Below are positions 53,705 through 62,557 of a DNA stretch of 64,000 nucleotides, piece by piece. The position numbers were made by a program, and so were the translations under genes. The notes under the pieces were generated by a model that was given only the letters and a program-made list of their open reading frames with translations, did not search any database and had not been told where the DNA came from. Position 1 is the first letter of the stretch, and every line of letters begins with the position of its first letter. Origin of the DNA: an uncultured Pedobacter sp. (GTDB lineage: Bacteria > Bacteroidota > Bacteroidia > Sphingobacteriales > Sphingobacteriaceae). The DNA lies in contig NZ_CAMLIG010000002.1 of the NCBI RefSeq assembly GCF_946480185.1, forward strand, positions 124,001 through 188,000. The letters are read 5' to 3'.

Positions 53705-55825
53705 TTACCTTGCAAAAGCCATTGCAACACCGCCATCAACGTTCAGCATATTACCAGTTGATTTTGATAATAAACCGCCAGTGAATGCAAAACAAGCGTT
53801 TGCAATATCAACCGGAAGGATGATTTTGTTTAACAACGTTCTTTTTGCATAATAAGCAGGAAGTTCCGCCACGGTAATTCCGTAAGCTTTAGCTCTTCCT
53901 TCCGCCCATCCCCCAGCCCAAATATTGCTATCGCTAATTACCGCATCTGGGTTAACTACGTTTACCCTGATTCCGGCCGCACCTAACTCAGCAGCATTTA
54001 ATCTGCTCAAATGTAACTGCGCTGCTTTTGCACTTCCATAACCTGCGTTGTTTGGACCGCTAACTAAAGCATTTTTACTCACAATGTTAATGATATCACC
54101 GCCAATATCTTGTTTTTTCATTACAGTTGTAGCCGCTTGAGTCACTAAAAATTGACCTTTCACCAATACATCATATAATAAATCCCAATCTTTTTGGGTA
54201 TGATCCTCAATAGTTTTGGAAATTGACAAACCTGCGTTGTTTACAATAATATCCACACCGCCGAAACTTAAAGCTGCAGTTTTCATCGCTACTTCAATTT
54301 GAGGTTGGTTTGTAACATCTAAAATTGCCGTTGCATAAGCATCTTTACCGAAATCTTTTTTAAACTCCTCACCCGCTTCTGCTAAACGCTCCTCATTCAT
54401 GTCGTTTAAAATTACGCAAGCGCCTTCCTCAACAAATTTTCTAGCAATTGCTTTTCCAATTCCTCCCGCACTACCAGTAATCATTGCAACTCTGCCAGAT
54501 AAAGCTTTTGGCTTAGGCATACGTTGTAATTTTGCTTCTTCTAATAACCAATATTCGATATTAAAAGCTTCTTGACGAGGCAATGAAGTATATTCAGAAA
54601 CCGCTTCTGAACCTTTCATTACGTTAATAGCGTTGGTATAAAATTCCGCAGCAACACGGGCAGTTTGTTTATCTTTTGCAAAAGAGAACATTCCAACACC
54701 TGGGTAGATAATAATTACTGGATTGGCGTCACGAATTGCCGGGCTGTTATCGTGTTTGCAGGTATTATAATAATCTGCATACATTTTACGATAAGCTTCA
54801 AAAGCTGGAGCTAGTTTAGCTTTAATAGCTTCAACATTGCTTAAATCTTCGTCTTTGGCTAAATCTAAAACTAAAGGACTAATTTTAGTTCTTAAAAAGT
54901 GATCTGGGCAACTGGTACCCATTGGCGCCAATCTTTCCAAATCGTTAGAGTTTATATATTCTAAAACTCGGTCATCATCAGTAAAATGACCAATCATTGA
55001 GCGTTCGCTTGAACAGAAGCCTCTTAATATTGGTGCTAAATCAGCGGCTTTAGTTAATCTATCTGCTTTTATTAAGCTTTGGATTTTTTGACCTCCAAAA
55101 ACAGGTCCTTTTTTACCGTAGTTCTGCTCTAAGTATTCAGCACATTTCTCCACTACTTCTAATGTATTGACGTAGCTTTCGTAAGCGGTATCACCCCAAG
55201 TGAACAAACCATGAGAACCTAATATAATCCCTTTAATTCCAGGATTGCTATCCAAACATTCTTTTAACTGCAAACCTAAATCGAAACCTGGTTTTTGCCA
55301 AGGCACCCATCCAATAGCTCCGTTAAAAAGTTCTTTGGTTATTCTTTCCCCGTCTTTAGCTGCTGCGATGGCAATAGCAGCATCTGGGTGTAAATGGTCA
55401 ATATGTTTAAATGGCAAAAATCCGTGTAAAGGGGTATCAATTGATGGCGCTTTTGAAGCCAAATCGTAGATACAGTGGTTAAACAATTCCACCATCTCGT
55501 CCTCATGCTCAATCCCTCTGTATACGTTTTTTAAAGATCTTAACCTGTCAACATACAAAGCTGCTAAACCGCTTTTCTTTAAAGTCCCAATATCTCCGCC
55601 CGAACCCTTGATCCACATAATTTCAGTTTCCTGACCGGTTAAAGGATCTTTCGCGTTAGCCTTGCATGACGTGTTCCCTCCACCGTAATTTGTTAACCTC
55701 AAATCTGCACCTAGCAAATTTGAACGGTATATTAACAATGCTACTTCATCTCCGGCAAGTTTGGCTGCTTCAGCCTCATCCCATAAATAGCTTACGTGTT
55801 TAAAAGAAGTTTTATTTAATGACAT
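53705..55825 (-). CDS. Bifunctional rhamnulose-1-phosphate aldolase / short-chain dehydrogenase
   Basis: A 706-residue two-domain enzyme. Residues about 20-400 are a class II (zinc) aldolase, with LGADLRLTNYGGGNTSCKA, the zinc-site region PSIDTPLHGFLPFKHIDHLH, and GIILGSHGLFTWGD. Residues about 430-706 are a short-chain dehydrogenase, with VAMITGSAGGIGKAIARKF, DIIVNNAGLSIS and the catalytic Tyr/Lys in NAGYGSAKAAQLHL. It cleaves rhamnulose-1-phosphate to DHAP and L-lactaldehyde, and the second domain probably oxidises the lactaldehyde to lactate. It lies 26 bp downstream of rhaT. The fusion is known from several phyla. Confidence 0.92.
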   Translation of the reverse strand: MSLNKTSFKHVSYLWDEAEAAKLAGDEVALLIYRSNLLGADLRLTNYGGGNTSCKANAKDPLTGQETEIMWIKGSGGDIGTLKKSGLAALYVDRLRSLKNVYRGIEHEDEMVELFNHCIYDLASKAPSIDTPLHGFLPFKHIDHLHPDAAIAIAAAKDGERITKELFNGAIGWVPWQKPGFDLGLQLKECLDSNPGIKGIILGSHGLFTWGDTAYESYVNTLEVVEKCAEYLEQNYGKKGPVFGGQKIQSLIKADRLTKAADLAPILRGFCSSERSMIGHFTDDDRVLEYINSNDLERLAPMGTSCPDHFLRTKISPLVLDLAKDEDLSNVEAIKAKLAPAFEAYRKMYADYYNTCKHDNSPAIRDANPVIIIYPGVGMFSFAKDKQTARVAAEFYTNAINVMKGSEAVSEYTSLPRQEAFNIEYWLLEEAKLQRMPKPKALSGRVAMITGSAGGIGKAIARKFVEEGACVILNDMNEERLAEAGEEFKKDFGKDAYATAILDVTNQPQIEVAMKTAALSFGGVDIIVNNAGLSISKTIEDHTQKDWDLLYDVLVKGQFLVTQAATTVMKKQDIGGDIINIVSKNALVSGPNNAGYGSAKAAQLHLSRLNAAELGAAGIRVNVVNPDAVISDSNIWAGGWAEGRAKAYGITVAELPAYYAKRTLLNKIILPVDIANACFAFTGGLLSKSTGNMLNVDGGVAMAFAR

Positions 55826-55851
55826 ATTATTTTGATAATGATTGATGTTTC

Positions 55852-56931
55852 TTATATTTTGATTGAATTTCCGTAACCTACCACCAACACAGATACCAGG
55901 ATGATAATAATCCCCATAATTACAGTGGCTAAAGTTTTAGTACGCACACCTTTCCATTCCTTTAAAATTAATCCCCAAAGATTAGCTACCAAAATGATAA
56001 AAGCCATGTGTAAAATCCAAGAACTTGCACCATTTCCCAAGCGGCTTTCGCCCATTCCGTAAAAGAAGAACTGTAAAAACCAGGTCGTTCCGGCAATGGC
56101 AGAGAAAATATAATTTTTTGTTAGTGGCGTTTTCTTATTGGTATAATCACTAAAACTTTTGTTTCTGAAATTCAAAATCATGCACCAGATAAAGTTGGTT
56201 AATAAACCGCCCCACATAATAATAATGTAGGTTACGTTGTTCTGATATAAAAACTCTCCTTGTCCAGGGTGTACAGCTTTCCAAGCAGCATTTGCAGCAT
56301 CTGCCATATCTTTTCCGGCATCAATACCGAAGGCAAAACATGCACTTAAAACACCCGAAACAATAGCTACAAATAAGCCTAAACCTATTTTAAATTCAGT
56401 ATTAGAACCGTCTTTTTCTGCATGACCTAAATCTTTATCTTTCATACTTCCGGCTACACCGCAACAAATAATCCCTATGATGCAGATAAACAATCCCAAT
56501 AAAACCAACTGGCCCCAAGAAGAACCAGCAATCATACTTATAGAATCTTTCCCTGCTTTTGGATAAAATTCGTAAAATATTGACGGAATTAATGCCCCGA
56601 AAACAGAACATAAACCCAGTATAATAGAACTGCCCAATGCAACCCCGAGATACCTGACTCCTAATCCGTATGTTAAGCCGCCAATCCCCCATAAAGCGCC
56701 AAACAAAAATGTATAAAAAAGAATAGAACCAGAAGCGTCTCTAATGATATCGGCAAAACCGGGAATAGTTAAATACGCAGCCAATGGCGGTACAATTAAC
56801 CACGAAAAAAGCCCACCTACTATCCAATAGCTCTCCCAAGACCATCCTTTAACCTTTTTGTACGGGATATAAAAACTACCCGAGGCAGCGCCTCCAAAGA
56901 AATGATAAATAACCCCTAATAATGCCTGCAT
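55852..56931 (-). CDS. rhaT: L-rhamnose/proton symporter
   Basis: A 359-residue inner-membrane protein with about ten membrane segments. The opening GVIYHFFGGAASGSFYIPYK and KVKGWSWESYWIVGGLFSWL are typical of RhaT, as is GLTYGLGVRYLGVALGSSII. It imports L-rhamnose with a proton. It is the first gene of the leftward rhamnose operon. No AraC-type or other regulator gene is adjacent, so control must be from elsewhere. Confidence 0.94.
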   Translation of the reverse strand: MQALLGVIYHFFGGAASGSFYIPYKKVKGWSWESYWIVGGLFSWLIVPPLAAYLTIPGFADIIRDASGSILFYTFLFGALWGIGGLTYGLGVRYLGVALGSSIILGLCSVFGALIPSIFYEFYPKAGKDSISMIAGSSWGQLVLLGLFICIIGIICCGVAGSMKDKDLGHAEKDGSNTEFKIGLGLFVAIVSGVLSACFAFGIDAGKDMADAANAAWKAVHPGQGEFLYQNNVTYIIIMWGGLLTNFIWCMILNFRNKSFSDYTNKKTPLTKNYIFSAIAGTTWFLQFFFYGMGESRLGNGASSWILHMAFIILVANLWGLILKEWKGVRTKTLATVIMGIIIILVSVLVVGYGNSIKI

Positions 56932-57396
56932 AAAAGTTTAATTTTTTAAGTTTATTTTTTGGTCTTGCTAAAGTAAGAGGTGTGGTTTATAAAACTGTTA
57001 TGGTCTGTCATGGATTATTAGAAAATCATTGAGAAGTGATTATTTTTTTTGATTTTTTTTGATTCTAGTGTATTAAAATTAATTCCCGAGAGTTTTCATC
57101 ATTGTCCTCTCTGCAAAACTTAATAGATAAGTATAAAAAGTTTTAGACTATGGGCGTTCGGGCGGGTTGTACATTCATACTGCACAGACATTGACCACAA
57201 GAGTCGGTATCCATTTATATCTTTAACGCAAAAATAGTTCTACACAAAATATTTTCACCCCTATAGCAAGCCTCTACCTATTTAAATAGCTGTTTTTGAA
57301 ATTAAAACTGCTTTAATAGTTATTAAACTATGAAAATAGTTGTATAACTAAATTATTAGTTATACCTTTAGTTTATAATTGTAAACACCACAGATT
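56932..57396. promoter_or_regulatory. Divergent control region between rhaT and the blaI-type gene
   Basis: 465 bp with no gene. The left part must hold the rhaT promoter; a T-rich stretch at 57040-57062 is seen but no clear TAnnTTTG box. The right part carries the operator dyads of the repressor gene (separate entry). A GC-richer piece near 57148-57185 has no recognisable identity. Confidence 0.5.
57317..57361 (+). promoter_or_regulatory. Operator-like dyads before the blaI-type gene
   Basis: TAGTTATTAAACTA (57317-57330) and TAGTTGTATAACTA (57337-57350) are dyads of TAGTT-N4-AACTA spaced 20 bp apart. A further TAGTT at 57357-57361 pairs with AACTA of the second. A TATACCTTTAG sequence close to the Bacteroidota -7 box follows directly. 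This is what an autoregulated BlaI/MecI-type repressor gene should show. Confidence 0.65.
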
Positions 57397-57708
57397 ATGG
57401 AAGTAAAAGAATTAACAAAAGCAGAGGAACAATTGATGCAGGTTTTATGGGATTTAAAAAAAGCCTTTGTAAAAGAGGTGATTGACGAACTACCCGCACC
57501 AAAACCTGCCTATAATACAGTAAGTACCGTTATTAGGATTTTGGAAAGCAAAGGTTTTGTTAGCCATACTTCATTTGGAAAAAGTCACCAGTATTACCCT
57601 ATCATCAGTAAAGAAGCGTATAAAAACTTTGCTACCGATAAACTGCTAAACGGCTATTTTGAAAATTCGGTAGAAAGTATGTTTTCCTTTTTTGTAAAAA
57701 AAGATTAA
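57397..57708 (+). CDS. BlaI/MecI/CopY family repressor, C-terminally shortened
   Basis: A 103-residue winged-helix repressor (ELTKAEEQLMQVLWDLKKAF, then KPAYNTVSTVIRILESKGFV and SHTSFGKSHQYYPIISKEAY). Relatives are about 120 residues and end with a dimerisation helix after the ESMFSFFVKKD segment; here the protein stops at that point with TAA TAA. The conjugative-type element starts within a few bases, and no BlaR1-like protease gene follows. The natural tail and partner were probably cut off by insertion. DNA binding could remain, but dimerisation and induction may be impaired. Confidence 0.82.
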   Translation: MEVKELTKAEEQLMQVLWDLKKAFVKEVIDELPAPKPAYNTVSTVIRILESKGFVSHTSFGKSHQYYPIISKEAYKNFATDKLLNGYFENSVESMFSFFVKKD

Positions 57709-57714
57709 TAAAAA

Positions 57715-57723
57715 GCAAAGGTA
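57715..57723 (-). other. Candidate att core of the conjugative-type element
   Basis: The minus strand reads TACCTTTGC, matching nine of ten positions of the CTnDOT-family core GTANNTTTGC (first base T in place of G). It lies 7 bp past the early stop of the blaI-type gene and 235 bp before the integrase. The position is plausible, but the second copy is outside the window. Confidence 0.45.
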
Positions 57724-57957
57724 AGCAAAACGGTTAAAACCGTTTATATACAATGCTTTATAAAACAGTAGTTTTAGTTTGGAACTCCGTGTCTGATACG
57801 TTTTAGACTTGAAAACACAATGTTAGGTTACTAATTCGTTACCGATTAGCAAAGGTGTTAATTCGGTTTAACTAATTACATTTCAGTGTTTTGCACTCGT
57901 TTTCATATTCCCTTGTAACTCAATATAATTTAATTTTAAACATTAAACATTTGGGTT

Positions 57958-59223
57958 ATGGAACAGACAAAAAAGTCCACGTTCAAACTGCTTTTCTACC
58001 TGAAAAAGAACGAACTAAAAAAGAATGGTAATGCACCAATTATGGCACGTATTACGATTGATGGAATAGCTAAAACTTTGGGAACAAAGTTAGAAATCAA
58101 TCCCAAAAACTGGGATTTAAAATACGGAAGAGTTGAAGGCAAGAGTGCAACTGCTTTGAGCATTAACCAAAAATTGGATAACATACGGGGACGTATTGAC
58201 ACTATTTATGAGGATATGCTCAAACAAGAGGGGTTTGTTACAGCACAAAAGCTAAAACTTGCATTTCTCGGTGTTGGTGTTATGGAAGATTCCTTGCTGA
58301 AAGTATTTAAAAAGAACAATGAGGGCTTTGGTAAAATGGTGGCAAAAGGTGAACGAGCCGATAGCACATATTACAAATACAAAATCGTCTATAATCACGT
58401 CGAAGAATTTATAAAATGCAGGTATCATCGTGATGATATGGCCTTTCGGGAATTGACCTGTGATTTTATCAGAGAATTTGATTTCTTCCTTAGAATAGAC
58501 AAAGAATGCTCACATAATACTGTTTGGGTATATACGATGCCTCTTTACCGTGTTGCGGAAATAGCGGTCAAAAGCGGTCTTATCAGGAAAAATCCTTTTG
58601 AAGATTATGAAATCTCTATGAAGGAAAACAACCGTAGCTATTTACTTAAAGAACACGTAGAATCCCTTTTGTTACATAATCCTTCAAAACAAAAGCATGA
58701 ACTTGTAAAGGATCTTTTTGTATTCAGTTGCTTCACGGGGTTATCTTATATAGATATTAAAAATCTTAAAACAAGTAATATACAATCTTTTTTTGATGGT
58801 CACGAATGGATTATAAGCAGAAGACAAAAATCTGATGTTGCTTCCAATGTAAGATTGATGGAAATACCCAAACGAATTATTGAAAAATATAAAGGTGTTA
58901 CCCGAAATGATTCTATCTTCCCTGTTCCCACAAACAATACTTGTAATAGTCATATAGACAAACTTATTCAGGAATTAGAGATTGTTACTGAACAAAAAGT
59001 AACCTTTCACACAGCAAGACATACATTTGGAACAATGTTTTTAACTGAAGGCGTACCACTTGAAAGCCTTAGTAAAATGATGGGGCATAAAAATATTTCT
59101 ACTACACAGATTTATGCAAAAATTACAAGTCAGAAGATCAGCAAGGACATGGATTTGGTGTCTCATAAATTTGCTGGAATGGAAGCAGCATTTGCAGAAA
59201 TGGAGAAAGAGGTTCTGGTTTAG
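57958..59223 (+). CDS. Tyrosine recombinase (conjugative-element integrase)
   Basis: A 421-residue recombinase with an Arm DNA-binding N-terminus (FKLLFYLKKNELKKNGNAPI), a core-binding domain (about 115-215) and a catalytic domain. Catalytic residues visible are R-x-x-H in TFHTARHTFGTMFL, H in MMGHKNISTTQIYAKI, and Y in the same segment. The first Arg position reads SCFTGLSYIDIKNL, so Ser replaces Arg as in CTnDOT IntDOT. This places it in the CTnDOT-like group, which tolerates heterology in the crossover region. It sits about 240 bp from the presumed left end. Confidence 0.93.
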   Translation: MEQTKKSTFKLLFYLKKNELKKNGNAPIMARITIDGIAKTLGTKLEINPKNWDLKYGRVEGKSATALSINQKLDNIRGRIDTIYEDMLKQEGFVTAQKLKLAFLGVGVMEDSLLKVFKKNNEGFGKMVAKGERADSTYYKYKIVYNHVEEFIKCRYHRDDMAFRELTCDFIREFDFFLRIDKECSHNTVWVYTMPLYRVAEIAVKSGLIRKNPFEDYEISMKENNRSYLLKEHVESLLLHNPSKQKHELVKDLFVFSCFTGLSYIDIKNLKTSNIQSFFDGHEWIISRRQKSDVASNVRLMEIPKRIIEKYKGVTRNDSIFPVPTNNTCNSHIDKLIQELEIVTEQKVTFHTARHTFGTMFLTEGVPLESLSKMMGHKNISTTQIYAKITSQKISKDMDLVSHKFAGMEAAFAEMEKEVLV

Positions 59224-59344
59224 AATTATTACTTACCAAACAAACCAGGATGATGTCCTGCTTTGTTTGTTTCGAGAAACTGGGTAATTTTAATAAATTT
59301 CTTTTTTTAAAATTTACTTACAACAATTCATTAAACAAAAAAAT

Positions 59345-60358
59345 ATGTCTTTATGTAAACTGTGTCTTGAACGCGAAGCAAACAAAAAGAACACTCATTA
59401 TCTTACTGACGCAATTATTCGTACCTGTCTTAACTTAGAAGGTAGTAATGAACGCGAGAAAGGATTATATTTTGCCCTGGATAATTCCAATCCATTTATA
59501 GACTTTAATTTCCAACGTCTTGATGAGTTGACCCTTGAAACTACAATTGGAAGAAAACCAACTGACGAAGAAATTGAAAATGCTAAATCCATTCCGTTTT
59601 CAGTTGATTACGTATTTTGTAGCGATTGCGAAAACCTGTTTACAGATATTGAAACACCATTTATTCAAAACATATTACCACACTTCCGACAGGCAGATCT
59701 TTCAGTTCTCGAAATAGTGAACGAAGTTGATGTGGTTACAATTCGCAACTTCTTTCACATACAGTTGTATCGAAGTGCAGTCTGTGAAGATATTTTGGCA
59801 TTTTCAGCTGAGTTTACAGAGAAGTTACGTCACAGTATCCTACAAAAAAATGGTGACACATCCATCCCACTTTCAGTGACATATCTACAAACTCTTGGAG
59901 GAAACGCGATATATACAGAGAACTACATTGGATTTACTAATGATAAAAACCCTTTTATTGTCTTCATGAATGATTTTGTTATACAGGTTTACGAGAATGA
60001 AGAAGCAATAAAATTCCTACCTTTCCATGGACTAAATGAACAAGAAACTTTTGTCTCTGCTATAAACATCAACGAAGAATCTTTTGCTTTTAAAATATTT
60101 AACAATGCAGAAAGAAAGGCTTTTCTCAATACGGTGATCGTAAATGAAAAGGTTAAGAAAACAATACAATACTACCGAGATATGTTTGATATGTTCTGGA
60201 GAAAGCTATTTGGTGTCGACGCTCCGGTGCTACAAAAAGAAAGGTATATCCAGAGCCTTATTAATGGTGATGACAATAACTTAATTAAATACTCAAAGCA
60301 GCAGGTTTTCGAATTTACCGTAGCTTATATGGCTAAACTTTTCAATGTTACCAAATAA
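59345..60358 (+). CDS. Uncharacterised cargo protein with zinc-finger pairs
   Basis: A 337-residue protein. The N-terminus is SLCKLCLEREANKKNTHYLT with C4, C7 and H18, and a second pair C92, C95 occurs in DYVFCSDCENLFTDIE. The two pairs together look like a treble-clef (HNH-like) zinc unit of a large uncharacterised family that starts C-x-x-C and later has C-x-D-C-E. The rest is mixed and ends in helices (FEFTVAYMAKLFNV). The usual HNH catalytic residues cannot be confirmed. It is a single cargo gene between the integrase and the element core, with its own terminator. A defence role is only a guess. Confidence 0.65.
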   Translation: MSLCKLCLEREANKKNTHYLTDAIIRTCLNLEGSNEREKGLYFALDNSNPFIDFNFQRLDELTLETTIGRKPTDEEIENAKSIPFSVDYVFCSDCENLFTDIETPFIQNILPHFRQADLSVLEIVNEVDVVTIRNFFHIQLYRSAVCEDILAFSAEFTEKLRHSILQKNGDTSIPLSVTYLQTLGGNAIYTENYIGFTNDKNPFIVFMNDFVIQVYENEEAIKFLPFHGLNEQETFVSAININEESFAFKIFNNAERKAFLNTVIVNEKVKKTIQYYRDMFDMFWRKLFGVDAPVLQKERYIQSLINGDDNNLIKYSKQQVFEFTVAYMAKLFNVTK

Positions 60359-60382
60359 TTGCATATAACACTATATAGGTAG

Positions 60383-60408
60383 CCGAGGTAAATAATCCTC
60401 GGTTTTTT
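60383..60408 (+). terminator. Rho-independent terminator of the cargo gene
   Basis: CCGAGG pairs with CCTCGG across TAAATAAT and is followed by seven T. It lies about 25 bp past the stop codon. Confidence 0.85.
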
Positions 60409-60410
60409 TA

Positions 60411-61021
60411 TGCCCATACTAATCTTCAAAGCACATTTATTCCTCCAGCGTACCTCCAGCCCAATAAAAGAGCTTTGATAGGAGAACCTTAATAAACCAT
60501 CCAGAGAAACGACCCAATCTATTCTCAACAAACATTTTTCTGTATCGTTTATGTGGCTTCCAAAGCCACAATATTTTAAATACCATAAACTTTATATAGA
60601 AATCCCGCTGCATGGATGCAGGTTTTGCAATCACACAGACCATTTCCTAAATGCCTTTTCTATTGGCTTCCACATAAGTTTTTATTCAAGAGCGCCAGTA
60701 TGCTGTTTTGTCCCATTTCAAGAGCAAAGGTATTTCCGTGTTTTTAACGCAGAATCAAGGTCAGGCCCTCCGGGTTTGCAAAATAATCTCCACCCATGCG
60801 GGTCGTATTTTTTTGTCAAAACCTTGTTTCTGCTAAACACGAACCTTTTATGCTCGTGAAACGAAACAAAGCATACTCCGGCTCTTTAAACGAATAAAAA
60901 AAATGTCAGAAATAAAAAAATATAGCATTGGAAATGGTAAAAAAGTGAAACGAAACTTCAGCACCTCCTCTCATTGCCGAATAAATCAAAAAAAAATCAA
61001 TAACGCAAAAAAGTAGAAATC
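60411..61021. other. Gene-free leader before ssb
   Basis: About 610 bp with several short hairpins: GTGGCTT CCA AAGCCAC near 60551-60567 and CCTGCATCCATGCAGC (reverse) near 60607-60624. Reading frames here on both strands (60325-60859) lack ribosome-binding signals and overlap each other. The last 130 bp before ssb is A-rich, with a GAACCTTTTATGC segment that I think is conserved in related elements. It could hold regulatory RNA or an origin. Confidence 0.45.
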
Positions 61022-61387
61022 ATGAACATCACAGGAAGACTGACAAGGGATGCGGAAGTACGCACATTGTCGAACGAAAAACAGGTAGTAAACTTTTCAG
61101 TAGCCACCAACGACAGCTACAAAAACAAACAGGACGAACGCATAGAGCAAACAACCTATTTCGATTGCTCCTATTGGATAACCCCGAACGTAGCCAAGCT
61201 ACTTACCAAAGGTACTTTGGTAGAACTATCGGGCAGGGTAAGTACAAGAGCGTGGACAGGCAATGACGGAGAACCAAGAGCAGGACTTAATTTCCATACC
61301 TCACAAATCAAACTGCACGGAGGTAGCAGGAGGACAGATACCGTACAGGTTACAGCACAACCAAAGGAGGACGACCTCCCATTTTAA
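61022..61387 (+). CDS. ssb: Single-stranded DNA-binding protein
   Basis: A 121-residue SSB with a complete OB fold (MNITGRLTRDAEVRTLSNEK; VVNFSVATNDSYKN; GTLVELSGRVSTRAW) and the acidic C-terminal tip DDLPF used to recruit partner proteins. It is an element-borne copy, separate from the chromosomal gene. It probably protects transferred single strands during conjugation. It is the first gene of the core gene run, 44 bp before the DUF932 gene. Confidence 0.95.
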   Translation: MNITGRLTRDAEVRTLSNEKQVVNFSVATNDSYKNKQDERIEQTTYFDCSYWITPNVAKLLTKGTLVELSGRVSTRAWTGNDGEPRAGLNFHTSQIKLHGGSRRTDTVQVTAQPKEDDLPF

Positions 61388-61431
61388 CAACGAATATTCA
61401 ATCATTTTTTAACATCAAAATTTTAAGCATT

Positions 61432-62505
61432 ATGGCACACAACATCAATTTCAACGAGAGAACAGGACGTTATTCATTTTTCAGCGTTCAACAAAAAGCG
61501 TGGCACGGTTTGGGGCAAATCGTGGAACAATACCCAACGAGCGATGAAGCTATCCGATACGCTGGATTAGATTATGAGGTGGTTAAATCCCCACTGTTTA
61601 CCAAAGGTTCAGGTATCATCGAAACGACTAACGGTATAGAGATAGGCAGTAGTGAATTGGAAGTACCCAACTATTTCGCCAATATCCGCACCGATAACAA
61701 TGCCGTATTGGGCGTTGTGGGCAAGGATTACCACATTGTACAAAACCGTGAAGCCTTCAATTTCTTTGATGCTATTGTAGGCGGTGGCGAAGGTATTTTC
61801 TATGAAACCGCAGGAGCGTTGGGAAACGGAGAACGCATTTTTATCACAGCAAAGTTGCCCGACTATATCCGTGTAGGTAATGGCGATGACGTAACAGAAA
61901 AATACATTTTCCTAACCACCTCGCACGATGGTAGCGGAAGCATCACAGCCGCTTTTACCCCTATTCGTATCGTATGCCAAAATACGCTGAACGCTTCATT
62001 ACGGAATATGACCAATGTAGTTCGTATCAAACACACTTCGGGGGCAAAACAGCGAATTGAGAATGCTCACAAGATTATGGGACTTGCCAACACATTGAGC
62101 AACCAATTGGAGGGGATTTTCAATGAGTGGACAAAGGTAAAGGTAACAGACCAAGGGGTTAAAAAGCTCATCCAATTAGCACTTTGCCCGAACAAGGAAA
62201 CCCTTGACTTTATCAAAAAAGGTGCGGAAGATGAAATTTCCACCGTGTTTAAAAATACCGTTGAGGACGCATTTGCTTATGCTATGATAAGCGATACCCA
62301 ACAAATGGACACTACCAAAGGTACATTGTTCGGAGCATACAACGCTGTTACAGGCTACTATCAAAACGTAAGAAATTACAAGAACGATGAAGCCAAGTTA
62401 CAGAGCATTGTATTGGGTGGTACGGCTCAACTCAAATCACAGAAAGCATTTGACTTATGTACCGCATTTGCTTTGGACGGTGCTGAAATCCTAAATCTTA
62501 ATTAA
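61432..62505 (+). CDS. DUF932 domain protein
   Basis: A 357-residue plasmid/phage-type protein. The opening HNINFNERTGRYSFFSVQQK with AWHGLGQIVEQYPTSDEA is diagnostic of the family, followed by GVVGKDYHIVQNREAFNFFD. A later SFTP-like region appears as ITAAFTPIRIVCQNTLNASL. Function is unknown, but the gene is standard next to ssb and PRTRC genes on Bacteroidota elements and plasmids. It is followed by a terminator-like hairpin. Confidence 0.92.
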   Translation: MAHNINFNERTGRYSFFSVQQKAWHGLGQIVEQYPTSDEAIRYAGLDYEVVKSPLFTKGSGIIETTNGIEIGSSELEVPNYFANIRTDNNAVLGVVGKDYHIVQNREAFNFFDAIVGGGEGIFYETAGALGNGERIFITAKLPDYIRVGNGDDVTEKYIFLTTSHDGSGSITAAFTPIRIVCQNTLNASLRNMTNVVRIKHTSGAKQRIENAHKIMGLANTLSNQLEGIFNEWTKVKVTDQGVKKLIQLALCPNKETLDFIKKGAEDEISTVFKNTVEDAFAYAMISDTQQMDTTKGTLFGAYNAVTGYYQNVRNYKNDEAKLQSIVLGGTAQLKSQKAFDLCTAFALDGAEILNLN

Positions 62506-62516
62506 ATAACAACAGG

Positions 62517-62544
62517 CTACCGCCTTAATCGGTGGTAGTCTTTT
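62517..62544 (+). terminator. Terminator-like hairpin after the DUF932 gene
   Basis: CTACCGCC pairs with GGTGGTAG (one G-T) around TTAATC and is followed by TCTTTT. It may attenuate transcription into the small genes downstream. Confidence 0.65.
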
Positions 62545-62557
62545 AAAACAAATCATT

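Noticed and set aside
60325..60859. Small genes in the leader before ssb
   Set aside because: Overlapping frames on both strands without ribosome-binding sites or domain patterns.
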